Both the position numbers and the translations under genes were made by a program. Of a stretch of DNA of 64,000 nt, positions 42,853-51,460 are shown piece by piece; position 1 is the stretch's first letter; each line of letters starts with the position of its first letter. Where the stretch lies: positions 434,001 through 498,000 of the forward strand of contig NZ_JAMFLZ010000001.1 in the NCBI RefSeq assembly GCF_023502325.1. Reading direction: 5' to 3'. The DNA is from Wocania_A spongiicola (GTDB lineage Bacteria; Bacteroidota; Bacteroidia; Flavobacteriales; Flavobacteriaceae). The notes beneath the pieces are model-generated. The model did no database searches. It was not told the origin of the DNA and was given only the letters and a program-made list of their open reading frames with translations.

Positions 42853-43433
42853 TGAATAAGAATTTTTATGCATTAGTATTAATATTGGTTTGCCTGTCCT
42901 GTGGTGAAAGTTATGTGCCAAAGCCAAAAGCTTTTTTAAGACTAGATTACCCAAAGGCTAAGTATATAGAATCAAACTTAAATATTCCTTTTACATTTGA
43001 AACTAATATTTTAGCTTCAAATGTAGAGATGAAAGCTATTAATGCATCTGCTAAAAGTTATGGTATTAATTTAGAATACCCATCGTTAAAGGGCACTATT
43101 TTTTTAACCTATAAAGCCGTTGAGGGTAACAAAAAAGACCTAATCGATTTGTTGCGCGATGCACAAAATTTCACTCAGAAACATAATATAAAAGCCGACG
43201 GAATTTTAGAAACAGTTTATGAAAATCCTAGTAAAAAAACTTACGGAATGTTTTATGAAGTTGAAGGTAATGCGGCTTCGCAATCTCAATTTTATATAAC
43301 AGACAGCATTAATCATTTTTTAACAGGGTCGTTATATTTCTACGCAAAACCTAATTACGACTCTATACTTCCTGCAGCGAATTATTTGCAAAAAGACATT
43401 AAACATATTATGGAAACTGTGGCTTGGAAATAA
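42852..43433 (+). CDS. gldD: Gliding motility lipoprotein GldD
   Basis: GldD is an outer-membrane-linked lipoprotein required for gliding in Flavobacterium and linked to T9SS assembly. The 193-aa protein has a signal ending at lipobox LVCLSC, and typical parts YVPKPKAFLRLDYP and GTIFLTYKAVEGN. It follows gldE with a one-base overlap. The last 130 nt have a decayed second copy at 34747-34878. Confidence 0.93.
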   Translation: MNKNFYALVLILVCLSCGESYVPKPKAFLRLDYPKAKYIESNLNIPFTFETNILASNVEMKAINASAKSYGINLEYPSLKGTIFLTYKAVEGNKKDLIDLLRDAQNFTQKHNIKADGILETVYENPSKKTYGMFYEVEGNAASQSQFYITDSINHFLTGSLYFYAKPNYDSILPAANYLQKDIKHIMETVAWK

Positions 43434-43461
43434 AAAAACCTCTCAATTTTGAGAAGCTTTT
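43434..43461. terminator. Weak bidirectional terminator between gldD and the HMA gene
   Basis: TCTCA (43441-43445) pairs with TGAGA (43450-43454), flanked by an A-run before and TTTT after, in a convergent gap of 50 nt. Confidence 0.45.
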
Positions 43462-43483
43462 AAAAGGCAAAAAGTTTAAAAAA

Positions 43484-43990
43484 TTAAGCCTTAGATTTTT
43501 CTGCGCAACACGCTTTTTTACAATCTGCTGTACATGCTTTTTTCTCTGCATCGGTTTTGTTAGCGCAACAAACTTTGGTACAATCTGCAGCACATGCTTT
43601 TTTTGATGAAAACCCTTCAACGGTTTTCATGTCGCTAACTTTATAAATATCGGCAACTTTAGTTACGGTTTCTTCAAGAGAAATTGGTGTAACCTTAGCC
43701 TCATTATATTCAACCATAGCTAGTTTTCTGTCAAAATCTACCTTAGCAGATTTTACGCCTTCCATTTTGGCAATTTTTTTCTCAATGGTTTTTGCACATC
43801 CAATTTCGCAAGTCATACCATCAATAGTAAATTCTGCTTTGGCATATGTAGCATTAGTGTCTAAAGCTTTTTCAGTAATAGCTTCGTTTTCAATAGCAAC
43901 AGTTTTAACTTCTGGTTTAGCTTCATTTTTACAACTTAAAGCAAAAAGTGTAATTAATGTAACTACTATAATATTTTTAAATGTCTTCAT
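43484..43990 (-). CDS. HMA-domain lipoprotein with metallothionein-like Cys-rich tail
   Basis: The 168-aa lipoprotein (lipobox LFALSC) carries a heavy-metal-associated domain (about 50-120) with an unusual metal loop, DGMTCEIGCAKTIEKKI, two Cys with three residues between, not the usual CxxC. The C-terminus has two copies of a C-x3-C-x3-CC motif: CAADCTKVCC and CTADCKKACC. It probably binds Cu(I) or similar metals at the cell envelope. It has its own consensus promoter and converges on gldD. Confidence 0.85.
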   Translation of the reverse strand: MKTFKNIIVVTLITLFALSCKNEAKPEVKTVAIENEAITEKALDTNATYAKAEFTIDGMTCEIGCAKTIEKKIAKMEGVKSAKVDFDRKLAMVEYNEAKVTPISLEETVTKVADIYKVSDMKTVEGFSSKKACAADCTKVCCANKTDAEKKACTADCKKACCAEKSKA

Positions 43991-44014
43991 TATTTTAAAG
44001 TATTAAATTCTCTA

Positions 44015-44047
44015 CAAAACTACTAAATAATGACGTTTATTGCACAA
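44015..44047 (-). promoter_or_regulatory. Promoter of the HMA lipoprotein gene
   Basis: On the minus strand TTG (44047-44045) and TAGTTTTG (44022-44015) are 22 nt apart, a consensus Bacteroidota promoter 24 nt before the start codon. Confidence 0.65.
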
Positions 44048-44082
44048 AAAAGTAGAATTTTGTGATTCTAAAAACAGGATAA

Positions 44083-44961
44083 ATGAACAACATCAATTTA
44101 AAATGGATATACCTATTTGCACTTTCATTAATTTGGGGGAGTTCGTTTATTTTAATTAAAAAATCCTTATTAGGGCTAAGCCCATACCAGTTAGGTGCTT
44201 TAAGAGTTATTATTACAGGTTTGTTTTTATTTGTTATTGGTTACAAAACAGTAAAGACAATTAAGCCTAAAGATTGGAAGTGGCTTATAATTTCTGGGTT
44301 TTTAGGGTCTTTTATCCCAGCCTTTTTCTTTGCTATAGCAGAAACCGAAATAGATAGCGCAGTAGTTTCTATTTTAAACTCATTAGTACCTTTAAATACT
44401 ATTTTGTTGGGATTTGCTGTGTTTAAAATAGCATCAACAAAACGACAAATATTAGGTGTAATTGTTGGCTTTATAGGTACTGCAATATTAATTTTAAAAG
44501 GCGCCCATTTAAACCCAAACCAAAATTACATGTATGCGGTTTTTGTTATTTTATCAACCGTTATGTATGCTTTTAATGTTAATATAATAAAGAAGTATTT
44601 ACAGCATGTAAAACCATTAACTATAGCTACTGGTAATTTTGTAGCTATATTTATTCCAGGTGTTGTCGTATTATTATTTACAGATTTCTTTTCAAAAACA
44701 ACATTTAATAACCCGGAGTTTAAAATGGCAATGGTGTACATTACCCTTTTGTCTCTTTTTGGTACAGCCATGGCAAAAATATTATTTAATAAGTTAGTGC
44801 ATCTTTCTACGCCTGTTTTTGCATCATCTGTTACTTATGTTATGCCAGTTGTGGCATTAGCGTGGGGTGTTATTGATGGCGAGGGCTTTAGCTTTTTACA
44901 AGGGATAGCTAGTTTAATTATTTTGCTTGGGGTATATTTGTCTCATAAACGGAAAGGATAA
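44083..44961 (+). CDS. EamA/DMT-family transporter
   Basis: The 292-aa protein is hydrophobic with about ten predicted helices in two EamA halves (SLIWGSSFILIKKSLLGLSPYQLGALR and the second half from about 150). EamA members export amino acids or other metabolites; substrate is unknown. It is a single gene, divergent from the HMA lipoprotein gene with a 92-nt gap. Confidence 0.9.
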   Translation: MNNINLKWIYLFALSLIWGSSFILIKKSLLGLSPYQLGALRVIITGLFLFVIGYKTVKTIKPKDWKWLIISGFLGSFIPAFFFAIAETEIDSAVVSILNSLVPLNTILLGFAVFKIASTKRQILGVIVGFIGTAILILKGAHLNPNQNYMYAVFVILSTVMYAFNVNIIKKYLQHVKPLTIATGNFVAIFIPGVVVLLFTDFFSKTTFNNPEFKMAMVYITLLSLFGTAMAKILFNKLVHLSTPVFASSVTYVMPVVALAWGVIDGEGFSFLQGIASLIILLGVYLSHKRKG

Positions 44962-45060
44962 GGTTGGTTAATAATCTTAAAATCAGGCATTTATTTTAAA
45001 ATACTTCGTCAGAAATTATTTTAAACCAATTTTTTTCACGAAATTTAAGAACCTTACAGT

Positions 45061-45080
45061 AAGTTTCATGATTGAAACTT
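45061..45080. promoter_or_regulatory. Perfect palindrome in a 247-bp gene-free gap
   Basis: AAGTTTCA and TGAAACTT are perfect inverted copies around TGAT. No T-run follows. The gap from 44962 to 45208 otherwise holds only A+T-rich sequence and a small stem ACTGA/TCAGT with a T-run at 45156-45177. It could be an operator for the next gene, or part of an RNA leader. Confidence 0.4.
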
Positions 45081-45208
45081 AACATAAATCTATTTTAAAC
45101 TTCCTAAATTATATATAGTACATGATAGAATTTTAATATGAGGGCATAAAGTTTTACTGAAGCTCTCAGTTTTTTAATTAATGTTTAATAATTAAAAGAT
45201 TTAAGCAG

Positions 45209-45661
45209 ATGAAAACAATAACACTTCCTATTCGGTTTGGCCTCGTTACTAGTGCAGTACTTATTGCATACTTTTTAATTTTAGCTTTGTTTAATAAACA
45301 TACTAATCCGGTTTTTAGTTTTTTTAATGCTGTTATTACAGTTTTTGGAATATATGAAGCCGTTAGGTTAAAAAAGCTTAGAGATGCTGAACTTTTTTCT
45401 TATGGAGAGGGGTTTAAAACGGGTATTGTAACAGGCTTTGTAGCTACCTTATTTTTTACTCTGTTTTTCTTGTTTTATGCAACTGAAATTAATCCTGGTT
45501 TTTTGCCAAATTTACTTGAAAAACTCAATGGACAATTTAATTTAGATATAGGTATGGTAACTTTTGTTGTTGCAGTAATGGGGCTAGCTACATCTGTAGT
45601 TTCTACGCTTACAGTTATGCAATTATTTAAAAATAGTAGAAATATTTTTCAAAACAAATAA
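45209..45661 (+). CDS. DUF4199-like membrane protein
   Basis: This 150-aa protein has four predicted membrane helices (RFGLVTSAVLIAYFLILALF; PVFSFFNAVITVFGIYEAVR; GIVTGFVATLFFTLFFLFYA; MVTFVVAVMGLATSVVSTLT). The layout with a short charged loop RLKKLRDAELFSYGEGFKTG fits the DUF4199 family of Bacteroidota. No function is known. It precedes rplU but has a separate promoter region. Confidence 0.75.
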   Translation: MKTITLPIRFGLVTSAVLIAYFLILALFNKHTNPVFSFFNAVITVFGIYEAVRLKKLRDAELFSYGEGFKTGIVTGFVATLFFTLFFLFYATEINPGFLPNLLEKLNGQFNLDIGMVTFVVAVMGLATSVVSTLTVMQLFKNSRNIFQNK

Positions 45662-45665
45662 AACG

Positions 45666-45696
45666 TTTGTAGTTTAATTAATTAGCTGTATATTTG
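45666..45696 (+). promoter_or_regulatory. Promoter of rplU-rpmA
   Basis: TTTG at 45666-45669 and TATATTTG at 45689-45696 are 19 nt apart. The match to the Bacteroidota consensus is complete. Confidence 0.75.
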
Positions 45697-45735
45697 CACT
45701 CATTTTTTGAACAAATTAATTAATAAAAATTCGCT

Positions 45736-46248
45736 ATGTACGCAATTGTAGAGATAGCAGGGCATCAATTTAAAGTTGAAAAAGACCAAAAAGTTTTTGT
45801 TAACCGTTTACAAACTGAAGAAGGTAAGAAAGTTTCTTTCGATAACGTTCTTTTAATTGGAGATGGCGACAAAGTAACTGTAGGCGCCCCAGCTATAGAC
45901 GGAGCTCAAGTAGGAGCAAAAGTCTTAAAGCACCTTAAAGGTGATAAAGTAATCGTTTTCAAAAAGAAAAGACGTAAAGGTTATCGTGTAAAAAATGGTC
46001 ACCGTCAATCTTTAACTGAGATAGTAATAGAAAGTATTGCTGCATCTGGAGCTAAGAAAGCTGCTCCAAAAAAGGAAACTAAAAAAGCAGAACCAAAAGC
46101 TAAAGTTGAAAAAGCTGCACCAAAGGCTGAAGCAACTCAAGATTTAAGCAAATTTACTGTTGCTGAATTAAAAGAGATGGCTAAAGCAAAAGGGATTGAA
46201 GGAATTTCTTCAATGAAAAAAGCTGATTTGATTGCTGCATTAAGCTAA
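45736..46248 (+). CDS. rplU: 50S ribosomal protein L21 with C-terminal SAP-like extension
   Basis: The first ~103 residues are L21 (MYAIVEIAGHQFKVEKDQKV; KRRKGYRVKNGHRQSLTEIVIESI). They are followed by a Lys/Ala/Pro-rich linker (about 105-135) and a small C-terminal domain, DLSKFTVAELKEMAKAKGIE and SSMKKADLIAALS, similar to SAP/Rho-N helix-extended-loop-helix modules. L21 is normally about 100 aa; here it is 170. It starts the rplU-rpmA operon. Confidence 0.95.
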   Translation: MYAIVEIAGHQFKVEKDQKVFVNRLQTEEGKKVSFDNVLLIGDGDKVTVGAPAIDGAQVGAKVLKHLKGDKVIVFKKKRRKGYRVKNGHRQSLTEIVIESIAASGAKKAAPKKETKKAEPKAKVEKAAPKAEATQDLSKFTVAELKEMAKAKGIEGISSMKKADLIAALS

Positions 46249-46275
46249 TTATTAACAATATAAAAACTTAAGACA

Positions 46276-46536
46276 ATGGCTCATAAAAAAGGAGTAGGTA
46301 GTTCTAAGAATGGTAGAGAATCAGAATCGAAACGTTTAGGTGTTAAGATATTTGGAGGTCAAGCTGCCATTGCAGGAAACATTATATTAAGACAACGTGG
46401 TAATACACATCACCCAGGTGAAAATGTTTACCAAGGGAAAGATCATACTTTACATGCAAAAGTTGATGGTCTTGTGAAATTTACAAAGAAAAAAGATAAT
46501 AGATCTTACGTTTCTGTTGAAGCTTTTGAGGCTTAA
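46276..46536 (+). CDS. rpmA: 50S ribosomal protein L27
   Basis: The 86-aa protein has the full L27 pattern: MAHKKGVGSSKNGRESESKRLGVK at the N-terminus, QRGNTHHPGENVYQGKDHTL in the middle. L27 reaches the peptidyl transferase centre. It follows rplU by 27 nt and is followed by a terminator. Confidence 0.97.
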   Translation: MAHKKGVGSSKNGRESESKRLGVKIFGGQAAIAGNIILRQRGNTHHPGENVYQGKDHTLHAKVDGLVKFTKKKDNRSYVSVEAFEA

Positions 46537-46562
46537 GAAACTTTTCTATTTAAAATATAAAG

Positions 46563-46592
46563 ACCCTTTCTGTGTACAGAAAGGGTTTTTTT
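46563..46592 (+). terminator. Intrinsic terminator after rpmA
   Basis: ACCCTTTCTG and CAGAAAGGGT form a perfect 10-bp stem with a TGTA loop and a T-run. After it, up to 46752, I see only A+T-rich sequence with a weak -7-like CAATTTTG at 46710. Confidence 0.88.
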
Positions 46593-46752
46593 ATGCGTTC
46601 AAATTATATAACCTAAAGTTTTATTTAATGTTAATTAAATTTAAAATAGATGTATTTTTTAGTTAATAGATAACCAAAACTTAAAAAACAGTTAAAATAC
46701 TTAGCAAGTCAATTTTGTTATTTCGTTGAGAATTTAATCAACAAAAATAACC

Positions 46753-49536
46753 ATGAAAAAAAGTTACGTATTTTTATTATTTACACTATTATTTTCTCTC
46801 GCTAGTATTGGGCAAAATGGAAATATTCAGGGAACAATTATTGATGAAAAAGGCTTGCCTATTCCTTTTGGAAATGTTGTAATTGAAACCTTAAAAAAAG
46901 GAGTTATTTCTAATGAAGACGGAAAGTTTTTATTTGTAGATATCCCAGAAGGGAAACAAACAATTAAAGTTACATATATAGGATATGAAGATTCTGAAAT
47001 TGAAGTAGATGTAGAGGCAGGTAAAACAGTTGCAATTATTATAGACATAAAAACGACAGTTTTAGAACTTGATGATGTTTTTATTACAGGATATAATAGT
47101 AGTCAAGCGAAAGCTTTAAATGCGCAAAAAAATAAGCAAAACATAACAAATGTTGTCTCTACAGACCAAATAGGTAAATTTCCAGATGCCAATATTGGAG
47201 ATGCTGTTAAGCGTATTCCAGGTATTACCATGCAGGTTGATCAAGGAGAAGCGCGTAATATTATAGTTAGAGGCTTGGCACCTCAATTAAATTCGGTAAC
47301 GCTAAACGGAAGTCGTATTCCTTCTGCCGAAGGAGATAATAGAAATGTGCAAATGGATTTGATTCCATCAGACATGATTCAGCTTATTGAAGTTAATAAA
47401 GCTGTAACTCCAGATATGGATGCTGATGCTTTAGGTGGGTCTGTTAACTTAGTAACAAGAACTTCTCCTAATGGTTTTAGAGTAGCTGCAACAATGGGCT
47501 CAGGCGTTAACTTAATTACGGATAAGAGAATATTAAATGGTTCGTTTTTAATAGGTAATAGAACAAAAGACAACAAATTGGGTTGGATGATTTCTACCTC
47601 AATAAATGATTCTGATTTTGGTTCAGATAATATTGAGTTTGAGTGGGATGATAGTGAGTCGCCTTATGTAAAAGAATCCGATATTAGAACTTATTTAGTA
47701 CAACGTATAAGGCGCAGTTTTTCGGCTAATTTAGATTATGCTTTTAATGCAAATAATACTATTAGTTTAAAAACTATGTATAATTGGAGAGATGATAGAG
47801 AAAATCGTTTTAGGTTGCGTTATAAGGATATTGAGCTTATTGATGAAGATAATCCAACTCTGGGATATCAAGCTGAAATTAGGAGACAAACTAAAGGAGG
47901 TATTGATAATAACAGAAATAAAAACACACGTTTAGAAGACCAGCGTGTACAAAATTATGCTTTAAACGGAAATCATATTATTGGTAAGGCAGAATTAGAT
48001 TGGATGGGATCTTTCTCAAAAGCATCAGAGGAACGTTTAAACGAAAGATATATTGAGTATAGAAATAAAGATGTTGAGATTATTTCAAATTTATCAAATC
48101 CAGAATTTCCTTTTTTTAGCCCTAGAAATATAGCTGATGCTAATCCTAGTGAATTTGATTTAAAAGAGATTACTGAGGAAAATCAATATACAGATGAGAA
48201 AGATTATAACTTTTATGCTAATCTTAAGTTCCCAACAAAAATATTTGGAAAAGGCGGATTTGTTAAGCTAGGAAGTAAGTTAAGATTTAAAAATAAAGAA
48301 CGCTCTAATAACTTTTATGAATATGAAGATGAAACAGGAGTTTTTGATGTGTTTTCAGATCAAACATTAGTAGATCAAACAGATTCAGACTTTTTAGCAG
48401 GAAGCAGATATGCTGCAGGATTATTTGTTGATCCTATGTTTTTAGGAAAACTAAATTTAGAAGACACTAACCTTTTTACAAAAGTTGATGTACCAAGTGA
48501 ATATGCAAGAGCTAACTTTAAAGTGAAAGAAAATGTTATAGCTTCTTATGTAATGATAGATGAGAAATTATCAGACAAGCTTAGTCTTTTAGCTGGATTA
48601 AGGTTAGAAAACACAAATATTGAAGCTACGGGGAATCAAATTGAAGGAGAAGAAAATATTTTAGGGACTATTACTAAAAAAAGTAATTATACAAATGTTT
48701 TACCAGGAGTTCATTTTAAATATAATGCATCTAATAACACGATTTTGCGCTTCGCGTGGACTAATACTTTGGCTAGACCAAATTATGCAGATTTAGTACC
48801 AAGTGTTGATGTGGTTACCGATGATGAGGAAGTGTTTTTAGGAAATCCAGGTTTAAATGCCACAACATCAATGGGTTTTGATTTGATGGCTGAACATTAT
48901 TTTAAAAACATAGGTATTATATCTGGAGGCGTATTTCAAAAAAATATTAAAGATTTTGTTTATACATTTCAAACAGAGGTTACAAATGATGCCTTTGGTA
49001 CAGGAACAACAGGATACGATTCGTTTCAACCACAAAATGGAGATGATGCTAGTATTTTTGGAGCAGAAATTTCTATTCAGCGTAAATTAGATTTCCTTCC
49101 AGGTATTGCTAAAAACCTAAGTGTTATGCTTAACTATACGTATTTAACTTCAAGTGCTGATGGTATAAGAAATGAAGATGGCGAAGAAAGAAAAGATTTA
49201 GACTTGCCTGGAACAGCCCCAAATATGTTTAATGGATCGTTAGCATATAGCGATAAAAAGTTAAGCTTACGTTTATCTGCTAATTATTCAGATTCATATA
49301 TTGATGAAATAGGAGGCAATAATCTTGAAGACAGATATTATGATGAGCAATTTTTATTAGATTTTAATGCCTCTTATGCCATAAACGATGCATTCAGTGT
49401 GTATTTTGATTTAAACAATATTACAGACCAACCCTTACGTTATTTTCAAGGCATAAAAAACAGAACCATGCAAGAAGAGTATTATGGAAGGCGCATTAGC
49501 TTTGGTGTTAAATATGATTTATTTAAAAAGAGATAA
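46753..49536 (+). CDS. TonB-dependent receptor, partner of the phytase
   Basis: The 927-aa protein has a signal peptide (FLLFTLLFSLASIGQ), a carboxypeptidase-like beta domain (about 20-100: GNIQGTIIDEKGLPIPFGNV), a plug (FPDANIGDAVKRIPGI... to ALGGSVNLVTR) and a large beta-barrel ending FGVKYDLF. It imports a ligand through the outer membrane. The phytase gene follows after 2 nt, so the pair probably handles inositol phosphates or their phosphate. No SusD-like gene is nearby. Confidence 0.93.
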   Translation: MKKSYVFLLFTLLFSLASIGQNGNIQGTIIDEKGLPIPFGNVVIETLKKGVISNEDGKFLFVDIPEGKQTIKVTYIGYEDSEIEVDVEAGKTVAIIIDIKTTVLELDDVFITGYNSSQAKALNAQKNKQNITNVVSTDQIGKFPDANIGDAVKRIPGITMQVDQGEARNIIVRGLAPQLNSVTLNGSRIPSAEGDNRNVQMDLIPSDMIQLIEVNKAVTPDMDADALGGSVNLVTRTSPNGFRVAATMGSGVNLITDKRILNGSFLIGNRTKDNKLGWMISTSINDSDFGSDNIEFEWDDSESPYVKESDIRTYLVQRIRRSFSANLDYAFNANNTISLKTMYNWRDDRENRFRLRYKDIELIDEDNPTLGYQAEIRRQTKGGIDNNRNKNTRLEDQRVQNYALNGNHIIGKAELDWMGSFSKASEERLNERYIEYRNKDVEIISNLSNPEFPFFSPRNIADANPSEFDLKEITEENQYTDEKDYNFYANLKFPTKIFGKGGFVKLGSKLRFKNKERSNNFYEYEDETGVFDVFSDQTLVDQTDSDFLAGSRYAAGLFVDPMFLGKLNLEDTNLFTKVDVPSEYARANFKVKENVIASYVMIDEKLSDKLSLLAGLRLENTNIEATGNQIEGEENILGTITKKSNYTNVLPGVHFKYNASNNTILRFAWTNTLARPNYADLVPSVDVVTDDEEVFLGNPGLNATTSMGFDLMAEHYFKNIGIISGGVFQKNIKDFVYTFQTEVTNDAFGTGTTGYDSFQPQNGDDASIFGAEISIQRKLDFLPGIAKNLSVMLNYTYLTSSADGIRNEDGEERKDLDLPGTAPNMFNGSLAYSDKKLSLRLSANYSDSYIDEIGGNNLEDRYYDEQFLLDFNASYAINDAFSVYFDLNNITDQPLRYFQGIKNRTMQEEYYGRRISFGVKYDLFKKR

Positions 49537-49538
49537 AG

Positions 49539-50546
49539 ATGAAAAAAAATAGTATAAGAATATATTCGATTTTTGCATTTACTTTTTTAATAATGTCATG
49601 TGGTATTAGGCGTCAAGTAGCAACAGAAAAAACAATTTATGATACAGACGACCCTGCAATTTGGATAAACCCTAATGATGCTTCAAAAAGTATTGTTTTT
49701 GGCACCGATAAAAATACTAACGGTGCAATTTATGCCTTTGATTTAGACGGTAAAATTATTGAAGATAAAACCATACGAGGACTTAAACGACCAAATAATG
49801 TAGATTTGGAATATGGTTTTAAACTTAATGATTCTGTTAAAACGGATGTGATTGCATTTACTGAAAGAGAAAACAAACAAATACGTTTGTTTTCGGTTCC
49901 AGATATGAAGCCTTTGGATCAAGGAGGTTTTAAGGTTTTTGAAGATGCAAAAATACCAGAAGGGAATTTGCCAATGGGTATTGCTCTATATAAATCTCCA
50001 GTAACAAAAAAACTTTATGCTATTGTGGGAAGAAAAACAGGACCTAAAAAGGGTTATTTATACCAATACCTGTTAACCTCTGAGAGGCTAGGTGTTAAGG
50101 CAAAATTAATAAGAAAGTTTGGAGCATTTAGTGGGCAAAAAGAGATAGAAGCCATAGCTGTAGATGATACAGAAGGTTATGTGTATTATTCAGATGAAGG
50201 CGCTTGTATTCGTAAATATTATGCCGAGCCAGAAAAAGGTGATAAAGAATTAGCCTGCTTTGGTGGCGAATTTTTTAAAGACGATATAGAAGGTATTGCT
50301 ATCGCAAAATATGAAGATAGAGGGTTCTTGATTGTTTCTAATCAGCAAGCACATACATTTAATATATTCGATTTAAAAACGAATGCTTTTGTTAAAGAGC
50401 TTAATTTAGGCACTGTTGAAACTGACGGTTGTGATGTTACTACTGCTAATTTAGGAGATAAATTTCCTAATGGGTTATTTGTGTCTATGAATAATAAAAG
50501 AAACTTTTTTTATCACGATTTAAGCAAATTAAAATTGGTAGAATAG
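49539..50546 (+). CDS. Beta-propeller phytase (lipoprotein)
   Basis: The 335-aa lipoprotein (lipobox FLIMSC) matches beta-propeller phytases: YDTDDPAIWINPNDASKS, FGTDKNTNGAIYAFDLDGK, KRPNNVDLEYGF, GGEFFKDDIEGIAIAKYED and SNQQAHTFNIFD. Such enzymes remove phosphate from phytate with bound calcium. It lies just after a TonB receptor gene, giving a two-gene phosphate-scavenging unit. Surface or periplasmic location is expected. Confidence 0.93.
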   Translation: MKKNSIRIYSIFAFTFLIMSCGIRRQVATEKTIYDTDDPAIWINPNDASKSIVFGTDKNTNGAIYAFDLDGKIIEDKTIRGLKRPNNVDLEYGFKLNDSVKTDVIAFTERENKQIRLFSVPDMKPLDQGGFKVFEDAKIPEGNLPMGIALYKSPVTKKLYAIVGRKTGPKKGYLYQYLLTSERLGVKAKLIRKFGAFSGQKEIEAIAVDDTEGYVYYSDEGACIRKYYAEPEKGDKELACFGGEFFKDDIEGIAIAKYEDRGFLIVSNQQAHTFNIFDLKTNAFVKELNLGTVETDGCDVTTANLGDKFPNGLFVSMNNKRNFFYHDLSKLKLVE

Positions 50547-50554
50547 ATAGGTTT

Positions 50555-51028
50555 TTATGTCTTTAAAATATCTCGAACAATTTTTAAATGATGATTAGTA
50601 TGCATTTGCAAAAAATGTAAAGTTTGCTTTTTTGATAATTTCCCAAAAATAAAATGCTTAAAGTAAGCTGCTTTGGGTAGTTTTTTTAAAGTACTAATGT
50701 GGTTTTTTGCAGTTTGTAATTGGACATGTAAATCTTCTGATGTTATTATTTGGGGAGGTAAAACAAACTTTGGTGCTTTTGCTTTACCTCTTGGAATATA
50801 TTTTAGAGGGAATAAAATGGTGCGCCAAAAATTAAATTCCCGCTTATAATCTTTTGGGTTAGATTTTATGGTCCATTCACTAACGGCATTAAAAACCTTT
50901 AAACTATGGTCCAGTTGCCAGCCAATATCAGATGTTGTAACCTTTGGATTTGTTTTATCCTTAAAAGGAATATTTAGCTCTATTTCAGCTAGTAACAAAT
51001 TTAAAGCTTCAATTTTTTTGTAGTTCAT
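50555..51028 (-). CDS. DUF1569/DinB-like protein
   Basis: The 157-aa protein has the four-helix DinB-like pattern, with His in DIGWQLDHSLKVF and a late HTNHHLKIVRD, which would bind a metal. It matches the DUF1569 group (WRTILFPLKYIPRGKAKAP). Function is unknown; some relatives are thiol transferases. It is a single minus-strand gene that converges on the phytase gene (gap 8 nt). Confidence 0.8.
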   Translation of the reverse strand: MNYKKIEALNLLLAEIELNIPFKDKTNPKVTTSDIGWQLDHSLKVFNAVSEWTIKSNPKDYKREFNFWRTILFPLKYIPRGKAKAPKFVLPPQIITSEDLHVQLQTAKNHISTLKKLPKAAYFKHFIFGKLSKKQTLHFLQMHTNHHLKIVRDILKT

Positions 51029-51122
51029 TATTACAATTTAATTTAAAAAGGTATTAATTAAATTCTTAACTTTATCTATTGCATTTGCAATTATGTATTG
51101 TTTCACCTAAAAATTATTGTTT

Positions 51123-51383
51123 ATGCTACCGTTTAGAACAGAAATTAGAAACTCTCCAACGCAACAAACTATTAAGGTTTTTTTAAGCGATGAATCTTTA
51201 GATAATAATGTTAAGCATTATTTGGAAAGCTTTAATGAGATTGAACTTATTGAAATACGAAAAAGTGTTGAGCGTAATCGCGTTTCTGAAAATATTACCA
51301 TCTTTAGAAAAGATGGTGTAGATATCAATTCGCTGCAAACTAGAATTAATGAGGGTTTGAATAGATATTTCTCATCCAAATAA
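51123..51383 (+). CDS. Small hypothetical protein
   Basis: The frame is open from a TTG at 51117, but the ATG at 51123 is a more likely start (86 aa, beginning LPFRTEIRNSPTQQ). It is charged and soluble, with no signal peptide. I recognise no family. It looks real because it has normal codon use and is followed at once by a terminator. Confidence 0.6.
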   Translation: MLPFRTEIRNSPTQQTIKVFLSDESLDNNVKHYLESFNEIELIEIRKSVERNRVSENITIFRKDGVDINSLQTRINEGLNRYFSSK

Positions 51384-51384
51384 A

Positions 51385-51414
51385 AAAATCCCAAACATTT
51401 CTGCTTGGGATTTT
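51385..51414. terminator. Bidirectional terminator between the small gene and ahcY
   Basis: AAAATCCCAA (51385-51394) and TTGGGATTTT (51405-51414) form a perfect 10-bp stem with a 10-nt loop and A/T runs on both sides. Confidence 0.85.
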
Positions 51415-51432
51415 AGTTTATAATGTAATGAG

Positions 51433-51452
51433 ATGCTGAATAAGTTCAGCAT
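51433..51452. repeat. Short palindromic repeat after ahcY
   Basis: ATGCTGAA (51433-51440) and TTCAGCAT (51445-51452) are perfect inverted copies around TAAG. A related palindrome with the same CTGAA/TTCAG core is at 54268-54283. It lies 8 nt after the ahcY stop on that gene's transcript. Confidence 0.55.
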
Positions 51453-51460
51453 GGAGTCAA

